Below, in pieces: positions 19,399 through 27,691 of a stretch of DNA of 64,000 nucleotides. This DNA comes from Rhizobium sp. AC27/96 (GTDB taxonomy: Bacteria; Pseudomonadota; Alphaproteobacteria; Rhizobiales; Rhizobiaceae), in assembly GCF_001692325.1 (NCBI RefSeq), contig NZ_LXKN01000002.1, forward strand, positions 124,001-188,000, written 5' to 3'. Position 1 is the stretch's first letter. Every line of letters starts with the position of its first letter. The notes under the pieces were generated by a model. That model ran no database searches, was not told the DNA's origin, and worked only from the letters and a program-made list of their open reading frames with translations. Position numbers and translations under genes: made by a program.

Positions 19399-19427
19399 AA
19401 AATCCCCTCGACGATAGCGAGAGGATC
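19399..19427 (-). terminator. Intrinsic terminator of leuA
   Basis: Read on the minus strand, ATCCTCTCG (19427-19419) pairs with CGAGGGGAT (19411-19403, one G-U pair), followed by a run of five T ending at 19399. It lies 36 bases after the leuA stop. Confidence 0.8.
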
Positions 19428-19462
19428 TGACTTCATCAGGCCCGAGTGGTTGAAACTCAGCC

Positions 19463-21166
19463 CTACTTCTTGATATCGAGCACGCGGTTTGCCGCCGAGA
19501 CGATCGCCTCGAGCGAGGCGGCAACGATATTGGTATTGATGCCGGCGCCGAAGAGCTTGCCGCCTGGATGGGAAATCTCGACATAGGAGATTGCCGCGGC
19601 GTTGGAGCCGTGCTGCAGCGAGTGTTCGGAATAATCCTCGACCGACATGGAAACGCCGAGATAGATCGAGAGGGCGTTGATGAAACCGTCGATCGGACCG
19701 TTGCCGCGGCCTTCGATGCGCTTCACCTCACCATTGTCGGTGATTTCGGCTGCGACGATGCGCTGACCCTTATGCTCGGGATCGGCGAAGGTGTGGTGAT
19801 CGACGAAGCGGATGCGGGCGCCGGGCTGCGTCACGTAGCGCTCGATAAAATGCTCGTAGATGCGCTTGGAGGGTAGCTCCTTGCCTTCTTCGTCGGTGAT
19901 GCGCTGGATCTCTTCGCGATATTCCACCTGCAGATTGCGCGGCAGGTTCAAGCCGTAATCCTGCTGCATGATATAGGCGATACCGCCCTTGCCGGACTGC
20001 GAGTTGATGCGGATGATCGCCTCATAGGTGCGGCCGACATCCTGCGGGTCGATCGGCAGATAAGGCACTTCCCAGACGGGATCATTGGCAACCTTGGCGG
20101 CCTTCATGCCCTTGTTGATCGCATCCTGGTGCGAGCCGGAGAAAGCCGTGTAGACCAGTTCGCCGACATAAGGGTGACGCTCGCCGATCGCCATCTGGTT
20201 GGAATATTCGAAGACTTCCTTCATGCGTTCGATGTTGGAGCAATCCAGCTCCGGATCGACGCCTTGCGTGAACATGTTCAGCGCCATGGTGACGACATCG
20301 ACATTGCCGGTGCGCTCGCCATTGCCGAACAGGGTGCCCTCGACACGGTCGGCGCCGGCCATCAAAGCCAATTCGGCAGCGGCGATGCCGGTGCCGCGGT
20401 CATTATGCGGATGCAGCGAGATGATCAGGTTTTCGCGATTATCGAGATTACGGCACATCCATTCGATCTGGTCGGCATAGATGTTGGGCGTCGCCATCTC
20501 GACTGTCGACGGCAGGTTGATGATCAGCTTGTTGTCAGGTGTCGGCTTCATGACGCCAATGACGGCGTTGCAGATTTCCAGCGCCACATCCAGCTCGGTG
20601 CCGGTGAAGCTTTCCGGCGAATATTCGAAACGATAGCCGCCGCCGGCCTTGGCCGCCATGTCGCTGATCATTTTCGCCGCATCGACGGCGATCTGCTTGA
20701 TGCCCTGCACATCCTTGGCAAACACCACGCGGCGCTGCAATTCGCTGGTGGAATTGTAGAAATGGACGATCGGCTTGTTGGCGCCTTCCAGAGCCTCGAA
20801 GGTCCGCGTGATCAATTCCGGGCGGCACTGAACCAGCACCTGCAGCGACACGTCGGCGGGCACATTGCCCTCTTCGATGCACCAGCGCGCAAAGTCGAAA
20901 TCGGTCTGGGAGGCCGAGGGGAAACCGATCTCGATTTCCTTGAAGCCCATGTCCAGCAGCAGCTGGAACATGCGGGCCTTGCGATCATGGCCCATCGGAT
21001 CGACAAGCGCCTGGTTGCCGTCGCGCAGGTCTACCGAACACCAGACCGGCGCCTTGGTAATGACCTTGGACGGCCAGGTCCGGTCGGAAATGTTGATCTG
21101 GGGATAGGCGCGGTATTTTACCGTCGCTTCGGGCATGCCTTTGGGGGAATGGCTGTTCGCGTCCAT
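19463..21166 (-). CDS. leuA: 2-isopropylmalate synthase
   Basis: Condenses acetyl-CoA with 2-oxoisovalerate in the first committed step of leucine synthesis. The 567-residue protein has the TIM-barrel catalytic motifs WCSVDLRDGNQALVDP (near residue 42), LHPHNDRGTGIAAAEL (HxH metal site, near 253) and GTLFGNGERTGNVD (near 282), followed by the C-terminal leucine-sensing regulatory domain (HGSNAAAISYVEI). Feedback inhibition by leucine is expected for this family. The upstream region holds a Leu-codon leader frame and a strong hairpin (see those entries). Confidence 0.96.
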   Translation of the reverse strand: MDANSHSPKGMPEATVKYRAYPQINISDRTWPSKVITKAPVWCSVDLRDGNQALVDPMGHDRKARMFQLLLDMGFKEIEIGFPSASQTDFDFARWCIEEGNVPADVSLQVLVQCRPELITRTFEALEGANKPIVHFYNSTSELQRRVVFAKDVQGIKQIAVDAAKMISDMAAKAGGGYRFEYSPESFTGTELDVALEICNAVIGVMKPTPDNKLIINLPSTVEMATPNIYADQIEWMCRNLDNRENLIISLHPHNDRGTGIAAAELALMAGADRVEGTLFGNGERTGNVDVVTMALNMFTQGVDPELDCSNIERMKEVFEYSNQMAIGERHPYVGELVYTAFSGSHQDAINKGMKAAKVANDPVWEVPYLPIDPQDVGRTYEAIIRINSQSGKGGIAYIMQQDYGLNLPRNLQVEYREEIQRITDEEGKELPSKRIYEHFIERYVTQPGARIRFVDHHTFADPEHKGQRIVAAEITDNGEVKRIEGRGNGPIDGFINALSIYLGVSMSVEDYSEHSLQHGSNAAAISYVEISHPGGKLFGAGINTNIVAASLEAIVSAANRVLDIKK

Positions 21167-21282
21167 GGTCTCGTCTCTTCCTTTCCCGTCATTTTATCCC
21201 GCGTCTTAGCCGATCGGATGCGGCTTGGCGATGACAAATGCGGATCCCTTGCGGGTGTGCTGTCGATTTTAGGGTAAGTCGC

Positions 21283-21326
21283 GAGGAGCGATGGCCAGCG
21301 GGCTTTTCGGCCGCCGGGCGCTCCTC
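21283..21326 (-). promoter_or_regulatory. Strong hairpin directly after the candidate leu leader peptide
   Basis: On the minus strand, GAGGAGCG (21326-21319) pairs perfectly with CGCTCCTC (21290-21283), and the inner CGGCGG/CCGCTG can extend the stem around a short loop. The 5' arm begins inside the leader stop codon. The same GAGGAG can alternatively pair with the CTCCTC of the Leu codons at 21355-21363, which is what an attenuator needs. No U-tract follows, so this may be an antiterminator arm; I did not find a clear terminator further down. Confidence 0.5.
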
Positions 21327-21450
21327 AAAGGACCCGGCAACCGCGCGTAAGGCCGAGGAGGAGAAGCGAGGTAAGGGCGCGCGTATTGTCACGCAGGGCA
21401 ACACGCCCACGTGCAATCTGCTCAGAAATCTTTGCGCCAGTCGTCTTCAT
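21325..21450 (-). CDS. Candidate leucine leader peptide upstream of leuA
   Basis: A 41-codon frame ends ALTSLLLLGLTRGCRVL, with four consecutive Leu codons (21355-21366) and Leu in 7 of the last 17 positions. It begins at ATG 21450. A sigma-70 promoter would place the RNA start at or beside that ATG, so it may be translated without a leader. Position, Leu run and the overlapping hairpin match the layout of a leucine attenuator for leuA. The start codon is uncertain; a shorter frame is possible. Confidence 0.55.
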   Translation of the reverse strand: MKTTGAKISEQIARGRVALRDNTRALTSLLLLGLTRGCRVL

Positions 21451-21457
21451 GGCCGCG

Positions 21458-21486
21458 CTTATAGCCGCGCGGCCAAAAAGAAGCAA
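21458..21486 (-). promoter_or_regulatory. Sigma-70 type promoter for the leu leader and leuA
   Basis: On the minus strand TTGCTT (21486-21481), a 17-base spacer and TATAAG (21463-21458). The -10 ends eight bases before the A of the leader ATG at 21450, so transcription should begin at or next to it. The region also contains GGCCGCGC/GCGCGGCC as an inverted repeat across the -10 element. Confidence 0.55.
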
Positions 21487-21494
21487 CCCCCTGC

Positions 21495-22679
21495 TCACTT
21501 CTTCAGCGCACGCACACCGCGCGACAGCGCCATCATCAATCCGCCGGCGATCAGGCCCCAGAAGGCGCCGGAAACGCCGCCGAAGGAAACGCCCGAAGCC
21601 GTCACGAGAAAGGTAATGGCGGCAGCTTCGCGCGATTCCGCCTGTTGGAAGGCATTGAGCGCCGAATTGGACAGTGCTCCCACCAGCGCCAAACCGGCGA
21701 CCGCTTCGATCAGCACCGGCGGCGCCAACGCCACGAAAGCAGTGACGGCACTGGCCAGCAGACCGAGGATGACATAGCCGGCGCCGGCGATCATCGCCGC
21801 CCAATAGCGCCGCTTCGGATCGGGATGCGCATCCTGTCCGGCGCACATGGCGGCGGTGATGGCGGCAAGATTGACGGCATGGCCGCCGAAAGGCACGGCC
21901 AGCAGCGAAAACACGCCGGTGACGGCAAACAGTGGGCCAGGCTTGGGATCGTAGTTATGGACCTTCAGCACGGCGATGCCGGGGATATTCTGGGACGCCA
22001 TCGTCACGACGAAAAGCGGAAGCGCGATGGAGACAATGCCGGCGACGGTAAAGACCGGCTTCACCAGCTCGACTGTCGGCAGCAGTGAGTTGCCCAATGA
22101 GGCGAGAGCGCCGCCCGGTATCTTGACGCCGAAAGCCAAGACAAGTGCGAAAGCGGCAAGGGCCGCCGGCACCGCCCAGAGCCGCTTGAAGGAACCAACG
22201 ACGATCCAGGCGAGAATGATCGGCAGACCGAATGCGGGGTTGAAGGCGATCGCCTTGACCGGCGCGAAGCAAAGGCCGAGCAGCACGCCCGAAAGCATGG
22301 CATTGGCGAGTGGCGCCGGGATCAAGGCCACCGCCCGGCCGAATGGCCGAAACAAGCCGGCGATGACGATCAACAGGCCGCAGATGAAGAAAGCCCCCAC
22401 TGCCGCCGGAAAGCCGCCGTCGATCGCTCCGGCGCTGGCGAGCAAGGCCGCCCCCGGCGTCGACCAGGCCGTGCTGATGGGCGATCTGGTAACGGCACTC
22501 AGCACGATCGCGCAAAGGCCCATGGCAACCGAAAGCGCCATCAGCCCGGACGCAGCCTGCGCATCGGTCGCACCGACCACCTGCAGACCGTGGAAGACGA
22601 CGGCAAAGGAACTGGCAAAGCCGACAAATGCCGTGAGGCATCCCATAAACAGGCTTTGGACGGAGAAATCTTTGAGCAT
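21495..22679 (-). CDS. BenE-family benzoate/H+ symporter-like transporter
   Basis: A 394-residue inner-membrane protein with about twelve hydrophobic segments (FMGCLTAFVGFASSFAVVFH, GLMALSVAMGLCAIVLSAV, VGAFFICGLLIVIAGLF). The conserved block PISTAWSTPGAALLASAG and the motif PFGGHAVNLAAITAAMCAGQ identify the BenE family. Members import benzoate with protons, but no benzoate catabolism genes are nearby, so the substrate is open. ATG at 22679 is chosen; the longer upstream frame is not membrane-like. It ends upstream of the leuA promoter. Confidence 0.88.
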   Translation of the reverse strand: MLKDFSVQSLFMGCLTAFVGFASSFAVVFHGLQVVGATDAQAASGLMALSVAMGLCAIVLSAVTRSPISTAWSTPGAALLASAGAIDGGFPAAVGAFFICGLLIVIAGLFRPFGRAVALIPAPLANAMLSGVLLGLCFAPVKAIAFNPAFGLPIILAWIVVGSFKRLWAVPAALAAFALVLAFGVKIPGGALASLGNSLLPTVELVKPVFTVAGIVSIALPLFVVTMASQNIPGIAVLKVHNYDPKPGPLFAVTGVFSLLAVPFGGHAVNLAAITAAMCAGQDAHPDPKRRYWAAMIAGAGYVILGLLASAVTAFVALAPPVLIEAVAGLALVGALSNSALNAFQQAESREAAAITFLVTASGVSFGGVSGAFWGLIAGGLMMALSRGVRALKK

Positions 22680-22872
22680 GGGGCGAGACTCGGACGATAA
22701 GACGATTGCGTCGCATGGAGCATTACAAGCTGCGGACGTGCAAGTGCAGTTTCTGGCCAAAATGACTGCCATGGTCGCGCGAAGGCCCAATCGGCAAACA
22801 GCACCGACGAGTTGAGATCACTCGCCGATCCGGGGGCCTGCAATCAATTAACAACAAGTACAAATACGCACA

Positions 22873-22901
22873 TTGACTCTCCTATTTATGCACGTTAATG
22901 C
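22873..22901 (+). promoter_or_regulatory. Candidate promoter of the DeoR-type gene
   Basis: TTGACT (22873-22878), 17 bases, TAATGC (22896-22901). The predicted RNA start falls around the ATG at 22908, the second in-frame start codon. ATGCA/TGCAT half-sites (22888-22904) form a small palindrome over the -10 element, a plausible autoregulatory site. Confidence 0.45.
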
Positions 22902-23693
22902 ATGATTATGAGCACTTCACTTCCATTGTCCCGCAGGGACGTCATCGAAACACGGCTTGCAGAGGGACAAGAGATCGTTGCCGCATCGCTTGCGGCCGAG
23001 TTCAATGTTTCCGAGGATGCCGTGCGTCGCGATCTCAGGGCGCTGGCCGCCGAGGGCAAATGCCGGCGTGTCTATGGCGGCGCTCTTCCTCTCTTGACCC
23101 CTTCGCGGCCCATCTCTGCCCGTATCGGGCAGGCGTCCGAGCGAAAGCAGGCACTGGCGCGTGCAGCCGTCAGCATGATCGAACCCGGCGCTTTCGTGTT
23201 TCTCGACAGCGGCAGCACCAATCTTGCGATGGTGGACCTGCTGCCGAAGAACAGCGAACTGACGGTCGCCACGAACTCCATCGACATCGCGTCTGCCGTC
23301 ATGAAACGTGGCGACCTCCCGCTCATCCTGATCGGCGGCGCGGTCAACCCCATCGTCGGCGGCAGCGTCGATGCGGCCGCGGTGGCAGCCATCGAAAATA
23401 TGAACATCGATCGTTGCTTCGTGGGCGCCTGTGCAGTCTCGGCGAAAAACGGCATCAGCGTGCATGAACATGCAGACGCGATTTTCAAAAGGATGCTCAT
23501 CAAGCGCAGCACGATACGGATCACCATGGCAACCTCGGAAAAATTTCACGAGCAAGCGCCTCATCGCATCGGCGATGCCGCCGATATCGACTGGCTGATC
23601 GTCGAAGACGATCTGCCCGATGATGAAGAGGAAGCCGCTATCCGCGCTGGTTTCACGCTCATCAAGCCGAGCGCCATCACCACATCATCCTGA
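22902..23693 (+). CDS. DeoR/GlpR-family transcriptional regulator
   Basis: A 263-residue regulator. The N-terminal winged helix shows IVAASLAAEFNVSEDAVRRD and the following RALAAEGKCRRVYGGAL (residues 25-62), the DeoR signature; the C-terminal DeoRC sugar-phosphate sensor domain contains FLDSGSTNLAMVDLLPKN and LILIGGAVNPIVGG. No ribosome binding site is visible; ATG 22908 may be the real, leaderless start. The MFS gene starts 22 bases downstream on the same strand, so it probably controls or accompanies that transporter. Confidence 0.92.
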   Translation: MIMSTSLPLSRRDVIETRLAEGQEIVAASLAAEFNVSEDAVRRDLRALAAEGKCRRVYGGALPLLTPSRPISARIGQASERKQALARAAVSMIEPGAFVFLDSGSTNLAMVDLLPKNSELTVATNSIDIASAVMKRGDLPLILIGGAVNPIVGGSVDAAAVAAIENMNIDRCFVGACAVSAKNGISVHEHADAIFKRMLIKRSTIRITMATSEKFHEQAPHRIGDAADIDWLIVEDDLPDDEEEAAIRAGFTLIKPSAITTSS

Positions 23694-23715
23694 TCTCGAA
23701 AGACGGGGAATCATC

Positions 23716-24900
23716 ATGCAATCCGCCGATCGGCCGGAAACCCGGCTGGCAACACGACTGGCCTTTCTCATTGCGGGATTCGGTATCGCCTGCTGGGCGC
23801 CCCTCGTCCCCTTCGCCAAGACCCGGCTTGGGGTCGATGACGGCGTACTTGGCATATTGCTGCTCTGCCTTGGCCTCGGCTCGGTCGCCGCAATGCTTGC
23901 CACCGGCATGCTGAGCGCGCGCTACGGCAGCAAGCCGATCATCATTGCCGGTGGGCTCGGCCTCGCGCTCACACTCCCGATCCTCACCATAGCCAGCACG
24001 CCATTCACGCTGGGCATCACCCTCGCCTTGTTTGGCGCAGCTCTGGGATCACTCGACGTCGCGATGAACATCCATGCCGTCGAGGTGGAAAAAGGTGCGG
24101 ACAAGCCTCTGATGTCCGGCTTTCACGCGCTTTTCAGCATCGGCGGCTTTATCGGCTCGCTGCTGGTGACTCTGCTGCTGTCAGTCGATGCCGGCCCTCT
24201 CGTCGCAACGCTGCTATCGTCTGCCCTGATGCTGATCGCCCTGGTCGTCGCCTGGCCCCGGCTGCTCAGAACCGTCCCATTGGAAGATGCGCCGCTCTTC
24301 GCCATTCCCCGCAGCTTCGTTCTGTTGCTTGCCGTACTTGCCGCCATCACCTTCCTTGTTGAAGGCGCCATTCTCGACTGGAGCGCCCTGCTTCTCACCA
24401 CGCAAGGCCGGGTCGAAGCTAGCCATGGCGGCCTTGGCTACATGCTGTTTGCAATTGCCATGACAGTGGGACGCCTGGCCGGCGACAGGATCACCGCAAA
24501 GCTCGGAGACAGAGCCATGATGTTGTGGGGCGGGCTCGTCGCGGTAGCTGGCTTCGTCATTCTCCTGTTGAGCCCGATTGCAATCCTCGCCATGAGTGGC
24601 TTCCTGCTGATCGGGCTTGGCGCTTCCAACATCGTGCCAGTGCTTTTCCGCAAGGGAGGGACGCAGACCGTCATGCCGGCGGGGCTCGCTGTCGCTGCGA
24701 TTACCATGTGCGGATATGCCGGCGTGCTGATCGGGCCTGCCAGTGTCGGCTTCGTCGCCAATCACATCGGCCTGCCCGGCTCGTTCTGGATGCTCGCCAT
24801 CCTGCTTTGTGCCGCACCTCTATGTGCCGGGATCGTCACCCGCACGCAGGATAAGGAGGAGACGAATGCGCATCGCTCATACCGCTCTGTGGACACGTGA
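23716..24900 (+). CDS. MFS transporter
   Basis: A 394-residue permease with about twelve membrane helices (FLIAGFGIACWAPLVPFAK, GILLLCLGLGSVAAMLATGM, IIIAGGLGLALTLPILTIA). The loop GMLSARYGSKPI corresponds to the MFS motif between helices 2 and 3. It resembles the FucP/YbjJ-type group in the helix 4-5 region (DVAMNIHAVEVEK). ATG at 23716 follows GGGGAA. It lies directly behind a DeoR regulator, and its end overlaps the VOC gene, so a sugar or sugar-derivative substrate is a guess. Confidence 0.88.
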   Translation: MQSADRPETRLATRLAFLIAGFGIACWAPLVPFAKTRLGVDDGVLGILLLCLGLGSVAAMLATGMLSARYGSKPIIIAGGLGLALTLPILTIASTPFTLGITLALFGAALGSLDVAMNIHAVEVEKGADKPLMSGFHALFSIGGFIGSLLVTLLLSVDAGPLVATLLSSALMLIALVVAWPRLLRTVPLEDAPLFAIPRSFVLLLAVLAAITFLVEGAILDWSALLLTTQGRVEASHGGLGYMLFAIAMTVGRLAGDRITAKLGDRAMMLWGGLVAVAGFVILLLSPIAILAMSGFLLIGLGASNIVPVLFRKGGTQTVMPAGLAVAAITMCGYAGVLIGPASVGFVANHIGLPGSFWMLAILLCAAPLCAGIVTRTQDKEETNAHRSYRSVDT

Positions 24901-25249
24901 TATCGACGCCGCCGCGGCGTTCTGGATGAAGTATTTCGGAGCGACCGTCGGCGAACCCTATCGCAGTCAGCGCCGCCCCGGCTTCATCTCCCGCTTCGTG
25001 CACCTGCCTGACGGCGCCGATCAGATCGAACTGATGACCGGCCCCTGGCTTCCAGCCGACGCACAGGGCGAACGTGTCGGCTGGGACCACATCGCCATAT
25101 CTCTGGGTGACGAAGCCGCCGTCGATGCGCTGGCGGAACGATGCAAGGCGGATGGCTGTCTCAAATCTGGCCCCCGAACGACGGGCGACGGTTTCTACGA
25201 GGCGGTTGTTACCATGCCGGACGGAACCCCGGTCGAGATCACCACATAG
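24866..25249 (+). CDS. VOC family protein (glyoxalase/bleomycin resistance fold)
   Basis: A 127-residue single-domain VOC protein. It starts MRIAHTALWTRDIDAAAAFW, the usual first strand-helix unit with the metal-ligand His, and has WDHIAISLGDEAAVDALAER and DGFYEAVVTMPDGTPVEIT as the second unit with the terminal Glu. A very strong AAGGAGGAG precedes the ATG, which lies inside the end of the MFS gene (35-base overlap), so it is cotranscribed with DeoR-MFS. Specific activity unknown. Confidence 0.9.
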   Translation: MRIAHTALWTRDIDAAAAFWMKYFGATVGEPYRSQRRPGFISRFVHLPDGADQIELMTGPWLPADAQGERVGWDHIAISLGDEAAVDALAERCKADGCLKSGPRTTGDGFYEAVVTMPDGTPVEITT

Positions 25250-25330
25250 AAAGCGCCCCAGACCGTGGCACCCTTACCCGATCTTTCGAATTCGCCGCCC
25301 TCGGAAACGTTGCAAATCTCCCTAGCGGCG

Positions 25331-25360
25331 AAAGCTGGCGGCGGTCCATCCCGCCGCCAG
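25331..25360 (-). terminator. Hairpin, likely terminator for the TetR gene
   Basis: CTGGCGGCGG (25335-25344) and CCGCCGCCAG (25351-25360) form a perfect 10-bp stem with a six-base loop. On the minus strand it is followed by CTTTC, a weak T-run. It lies 46 bases past the TetR stop, between convergent genes. Confidence 0.5.
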
Positions 25361-25406
25361 CACCGTCCTTCCGGGTAGCCAAAGCTCGGTAATCTGGTCA
25401 GGGGAA

Positions 25407-25982
25407 TCAGCGCCGCTCGCCAATGCCCTCGACGACAATGCGGATGAGATGCCTGATCTCATCCTCGCTAAATCGGCCGCTCGAAAGAGCCGTCAGCATG
25501 GCCTGCCCATAAATGCCAAGCAGAACCAACGACATGAAATTGGGGTCGTCGTCCTTGCGAATGACGCCCTGCTGTTGACCAAGCACCAGAAGGTCCCTGA
25601 CGAGCCGTTGGAAAGACGGACGGTCTGGCCGGGGTTCAAGCGATGGTCTCTCGGCTGGAGCCAGCGCCAGCTTAGCGAGCGAAGGATTTGCCAGGCACCA
25701 GCCGGCACTGTCGAGAAAGACCCGCTCCAGCAACACGAAGACGTCCTCATTTGCCTCCATGCGGGCACGATAGATTGCGTCACCTGCTTCCACGCGGGCG
25801 ATGAGCTGCAGGGCGATCTCCTCTTTAGAGCCAAACAGATTATAGACCGTCTTGCGCGTGAGGCCGGCACGCGTCGCGATTTCCTCCACCGAGGTCTCGG
25901 CAAAGCCGGCCTCGCGAAACGCCAGCACGGCGGCATCCAGGATGAGTGTTCGTGATCGCTCAATTCGCTTTGGTATTGCCAT
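25407..25982 (-). CDS. TetR/AcrR family regulator
   Basis: A 191-residue regulator. The N-terminal helix-turn-helix is AGFAETSVEEIATRAGLTRK followed by TVYNLFGSKEEI (residues 25-58), a textbook TetR DNA-binding domain; the C-terminal domain is all-helical and unrelated to any ligand class I can name. It is transcribed away from the DUF4336 gene, with a 16-bp perfect palindrome between them that it very likely binds. Confidence 0.93.
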   Translation of the reverse strand: MAIPKRIERSRTLILDAAVLAFREAGFAETSVEEIATRAGLTRKTVYNLFGSKEEIALQLIARVEAGDAIYRARMEANEDVFVLLERVFLDSAGWCLANPSLAKLALAPAERPSLEPRPDRPSFQRLVRDLLVLGQQQGVIRKDDDPNFMSLVLLGIYGQAMLTALSSGRFSEDEIRHLIRIVVEGIGERR

Positions 25983-25993
25983 TTTTATACTTT

Positions 25994-26017
25994 AGTGTAA
26001 ATTTACACTCATGTAAA
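25994..26017. promoter_or_regulatory. Palindromic operator between tetR-type and DUF4336 genes
   Basis: AGTGTAAATTTACACT (25994-26009) is a perfect 16-bp palindrome. A second, overlapping inverted repeat TTTAC-N6-GTAAA occupies 26002-26017, giving three half-sites. It sits 12 bases before the TetR start codon and 30 bases before the DUF4336 start, in the only intergenic space of the pair. Confidence 0.75.
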
Positions 26018-26046
26018 CTTTCTCTCGCGTGGGAACGCTTTGAAGA

Positions 26047-26751
26047 ATGGTTGCCACCCTCAAAGAATTGGGCCCCGATATCTGGATCGCCGATGGCCCC
26101 ATCATCACGGCGGCCGCCGGTTTCCATTACTCGACGCGCATGGCCGTCATCCGATTGTCCAATGGCAGCCTGTTCCTGTGGTCGCCGACGCAAATCTCGG
26201 ATGCCCTTCGCACAGAGATCGACGCCTTGGGGGATGTAGCTTATCTGATACCACCCAATTCGCTTCACCATGTATTTCTGGGTGACTGGCAGCGCGCCTA
26301 CCCCAATGCCAAGGTCTACGCCCCGCCCGGTCTGGCGCAGAAGCGCAGGGACATCAGATTCGACGGCAACCTCGATGGAGCCATGGACAGCGATTGGGTC
26401 GATAACATCGATCTCGCCGTCATACGCGGCAACCTGATCACGACGGAGATCGTCTTCTTTCATCGCCAAAGCAGAACGGTGCTTTTCACCGACCTTATCC
26501 AGCATTTCCATCCGGGATGGTTCAAGGGCTGGCGGGCATTCGTAGCCCGTCTCGACCTTATGGTCGCCGCGGAGCCGTCCGTACCTCGAAAGTTTCGTGC
26601 CGCATTTACCGATCGCAGCGCTGCGCGCGCATCGATCCGCCAAGTTCTTGAGTGGCCGGCCGAGAAGGTGCTAATGGCTCACGGAGATCCTGTCACCGAA
26701 AACGGACAAGCCTTCATTCGCAGCGCTTTTCGCTGGCTCACCGCCGCATGA
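26047..26751 (+). CDS. DUF4336 domain protein (metallo-hydrolase-like fold)
   Basis: A 234-residue protein starting MVATLKELGPDIWIADGPII, with STRMAVIRLSNGSLFLWSP, LIPPNSLHHVFLGDWQRAYP and VLFTDLIQHFHPGWF. These blocks match DUF4336, a family related in fold to metallo-beta-lactamases but lacking the full HxHxDH motif. Function not established. It diverges from a TetR gene and is probably repressed by it. A bidirectional terminator follows. Confidence 0.85.
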   Translation: MVATLKELGPDIWIADGPIITAAAGFHYSTRMAVIRLSNGSLFLWSPTQISDALRTEIDALGDVAYLIPPNSLHHVFLGDWQRAYPNAKVYAPPGLAQKRRDIRFDGNLDGAMDSDWVDNIDLAVIRGNLITTEIVFFHRQSRTVLFTDLIQHFHPGWFKGWRAFVARLDLMVAAEPSVPRKFRAAFTDRSAARASIRQVLEWPAEKVLMAHGDPVTENGQAFIRSAFRWLTAA

Positions 26752-26811
26752 CGGCCTCCGAATGCCGGTCACCTCAGATTGACCAATAAGGCAAACAGAT
26801 CACCACCATAC

Positions 26812-26848
26812 AAAAACCCTCGCCTGCCTTCCGGCAAGCGAGGGTTTT
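26812..26848. terminator. Bidirectional intrinsic terminator
   Basis: AAAACCCTCGC and GCGAGGGTTTT form the outer stem, with CTGCC/GGCAA inside a TTCC loop. Runs of A on the left and T on the right allow termination of both the DUF4336 gene (plus) and the clpP gene (minus). Confidence 0.9.
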
Positions 26849-26870
26849 CGTTCAAGCAAAATCGGCTAGA

Positions 26871-27458
26871 TCAAATCTCAGCCTGCGAGGTCACGATGCG
26901 CGAGACCAGGCCATAGGCCTTGGCTTCCTCGGCGGAAAGCCAGTAGTCGCGGTCCGTGTCCTTGGCGATCTTTTCGATCGGCTGACCTGTGGCTTCCGAG
27001 AAGATCTTGTTCAGACGCTCGTTCATCTTGATGATTTCGCGTGCCTGGATCTCGATATCGGACGCCATGCCGCGCGTGCCGCCGGAGGGTTGATGCAGCA
27101 GGAAGCGCGTGTTCGGCAGGCAAATACGGCGTTCCTTGGGAACCGAGACGTAAATCAACGCACCGGCGGAAGCGACCCAGCCCGTGCCGATCACCCAAAC
27201 CTTCGGCTTGATGAACTTGATCATGTCGTGGATCGAATCGCCTGATTCGACGTGGCCGCCGGGCGAGTTCACATAGATGCGAATGTCTTCGTCGCTGGCT
27301 GCAGCAAGTGCCACGAGCTGCGAGCAGACCTTCTGGGCCAGTTCCTGCGTGATGCCGCCATAGATGAAGATCGAGCGCGACTTGAAAAGATTCGCCTCCG
27401 CGTCCTTGCCCAACGGCTGTTCGTTCTTCTTGTCTTCCTGTTCGTCTTCGTCGTTCAT
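26871..27458 (-). CDS. ATP-dependent Clp protease proteolytic subunit (ClpP paralogue)
   Basis: A 195-residue ClpP-family serine protease. The catalytic Ser is Ser97 in [13 protein letters not shown], the His is His122 in [10 protein letters not shown], and the Asp lies in [13 protein letters not shown] near residue 171; the oxyanion-loop [13 protein letters not shown] is at 64-76. It differs from housekeeping ClpP by a charged N-terminus ([15 protein letters not shown]) and by ASAGA in place of ASMGA. ATG at 27458 was chosen because the upstream extension does not look like ClpP. No Clp ATPase gene is nearby, so it may work as a mixed-ring paralogue. Confidence 0.9.
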   Translation of the reverse strand: MNDEDEQEDKKNEQPLGKDAEANLFKSRSIFIYGGITQELAQKVCSQLVALAAASDEDIRIYVNSPGGHVESGDSIHDMIKFIKPKVWVIGTGWVASAGALIYVSVPKERRICLPNTRFLLHQPSGGTRGMASDIEIQAREIIKMNERLNKIFSEATGQPIEKIAKDTDRDYWLSAEEAKAYGLVSRIVTSQAEI

Positions 27459-27691
27459 TCGCAAGTCTCCAGCATGATGCGTCGTACACCGCACATAGTG
27501 CGACTCAATGCGTAAAACAATGCAGGAAAAAGACAAGGCGGGAATAGCGTCTGACAACATGGCGTTATGGTTGCGGATTACCGAAATGTAACTTGAATGG
27601 CTTTGAAAAGCCGAGATTGGATCCTACGTCAGGTCAGCGCGATTGAAGTCGCGCCCCGAATTTACAGCAACAGATTGCCAAGGAGGCCATC

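Noticed and set aside
20129..21277. 382-codon plus-strand frame opposite leuA
   Set aside because: Antisense to a clear leuA gene; no motif and no ribosome binding site.
21189..21416. 75-codon minus-strand frame overlapping the leu leader (MHVGVLPCVTIRA start)
   Set aside because: It lies in a different frame from the Leu-run peptide and reads through the hairpin region. The Leu-run frame explains the regulatory layout better.
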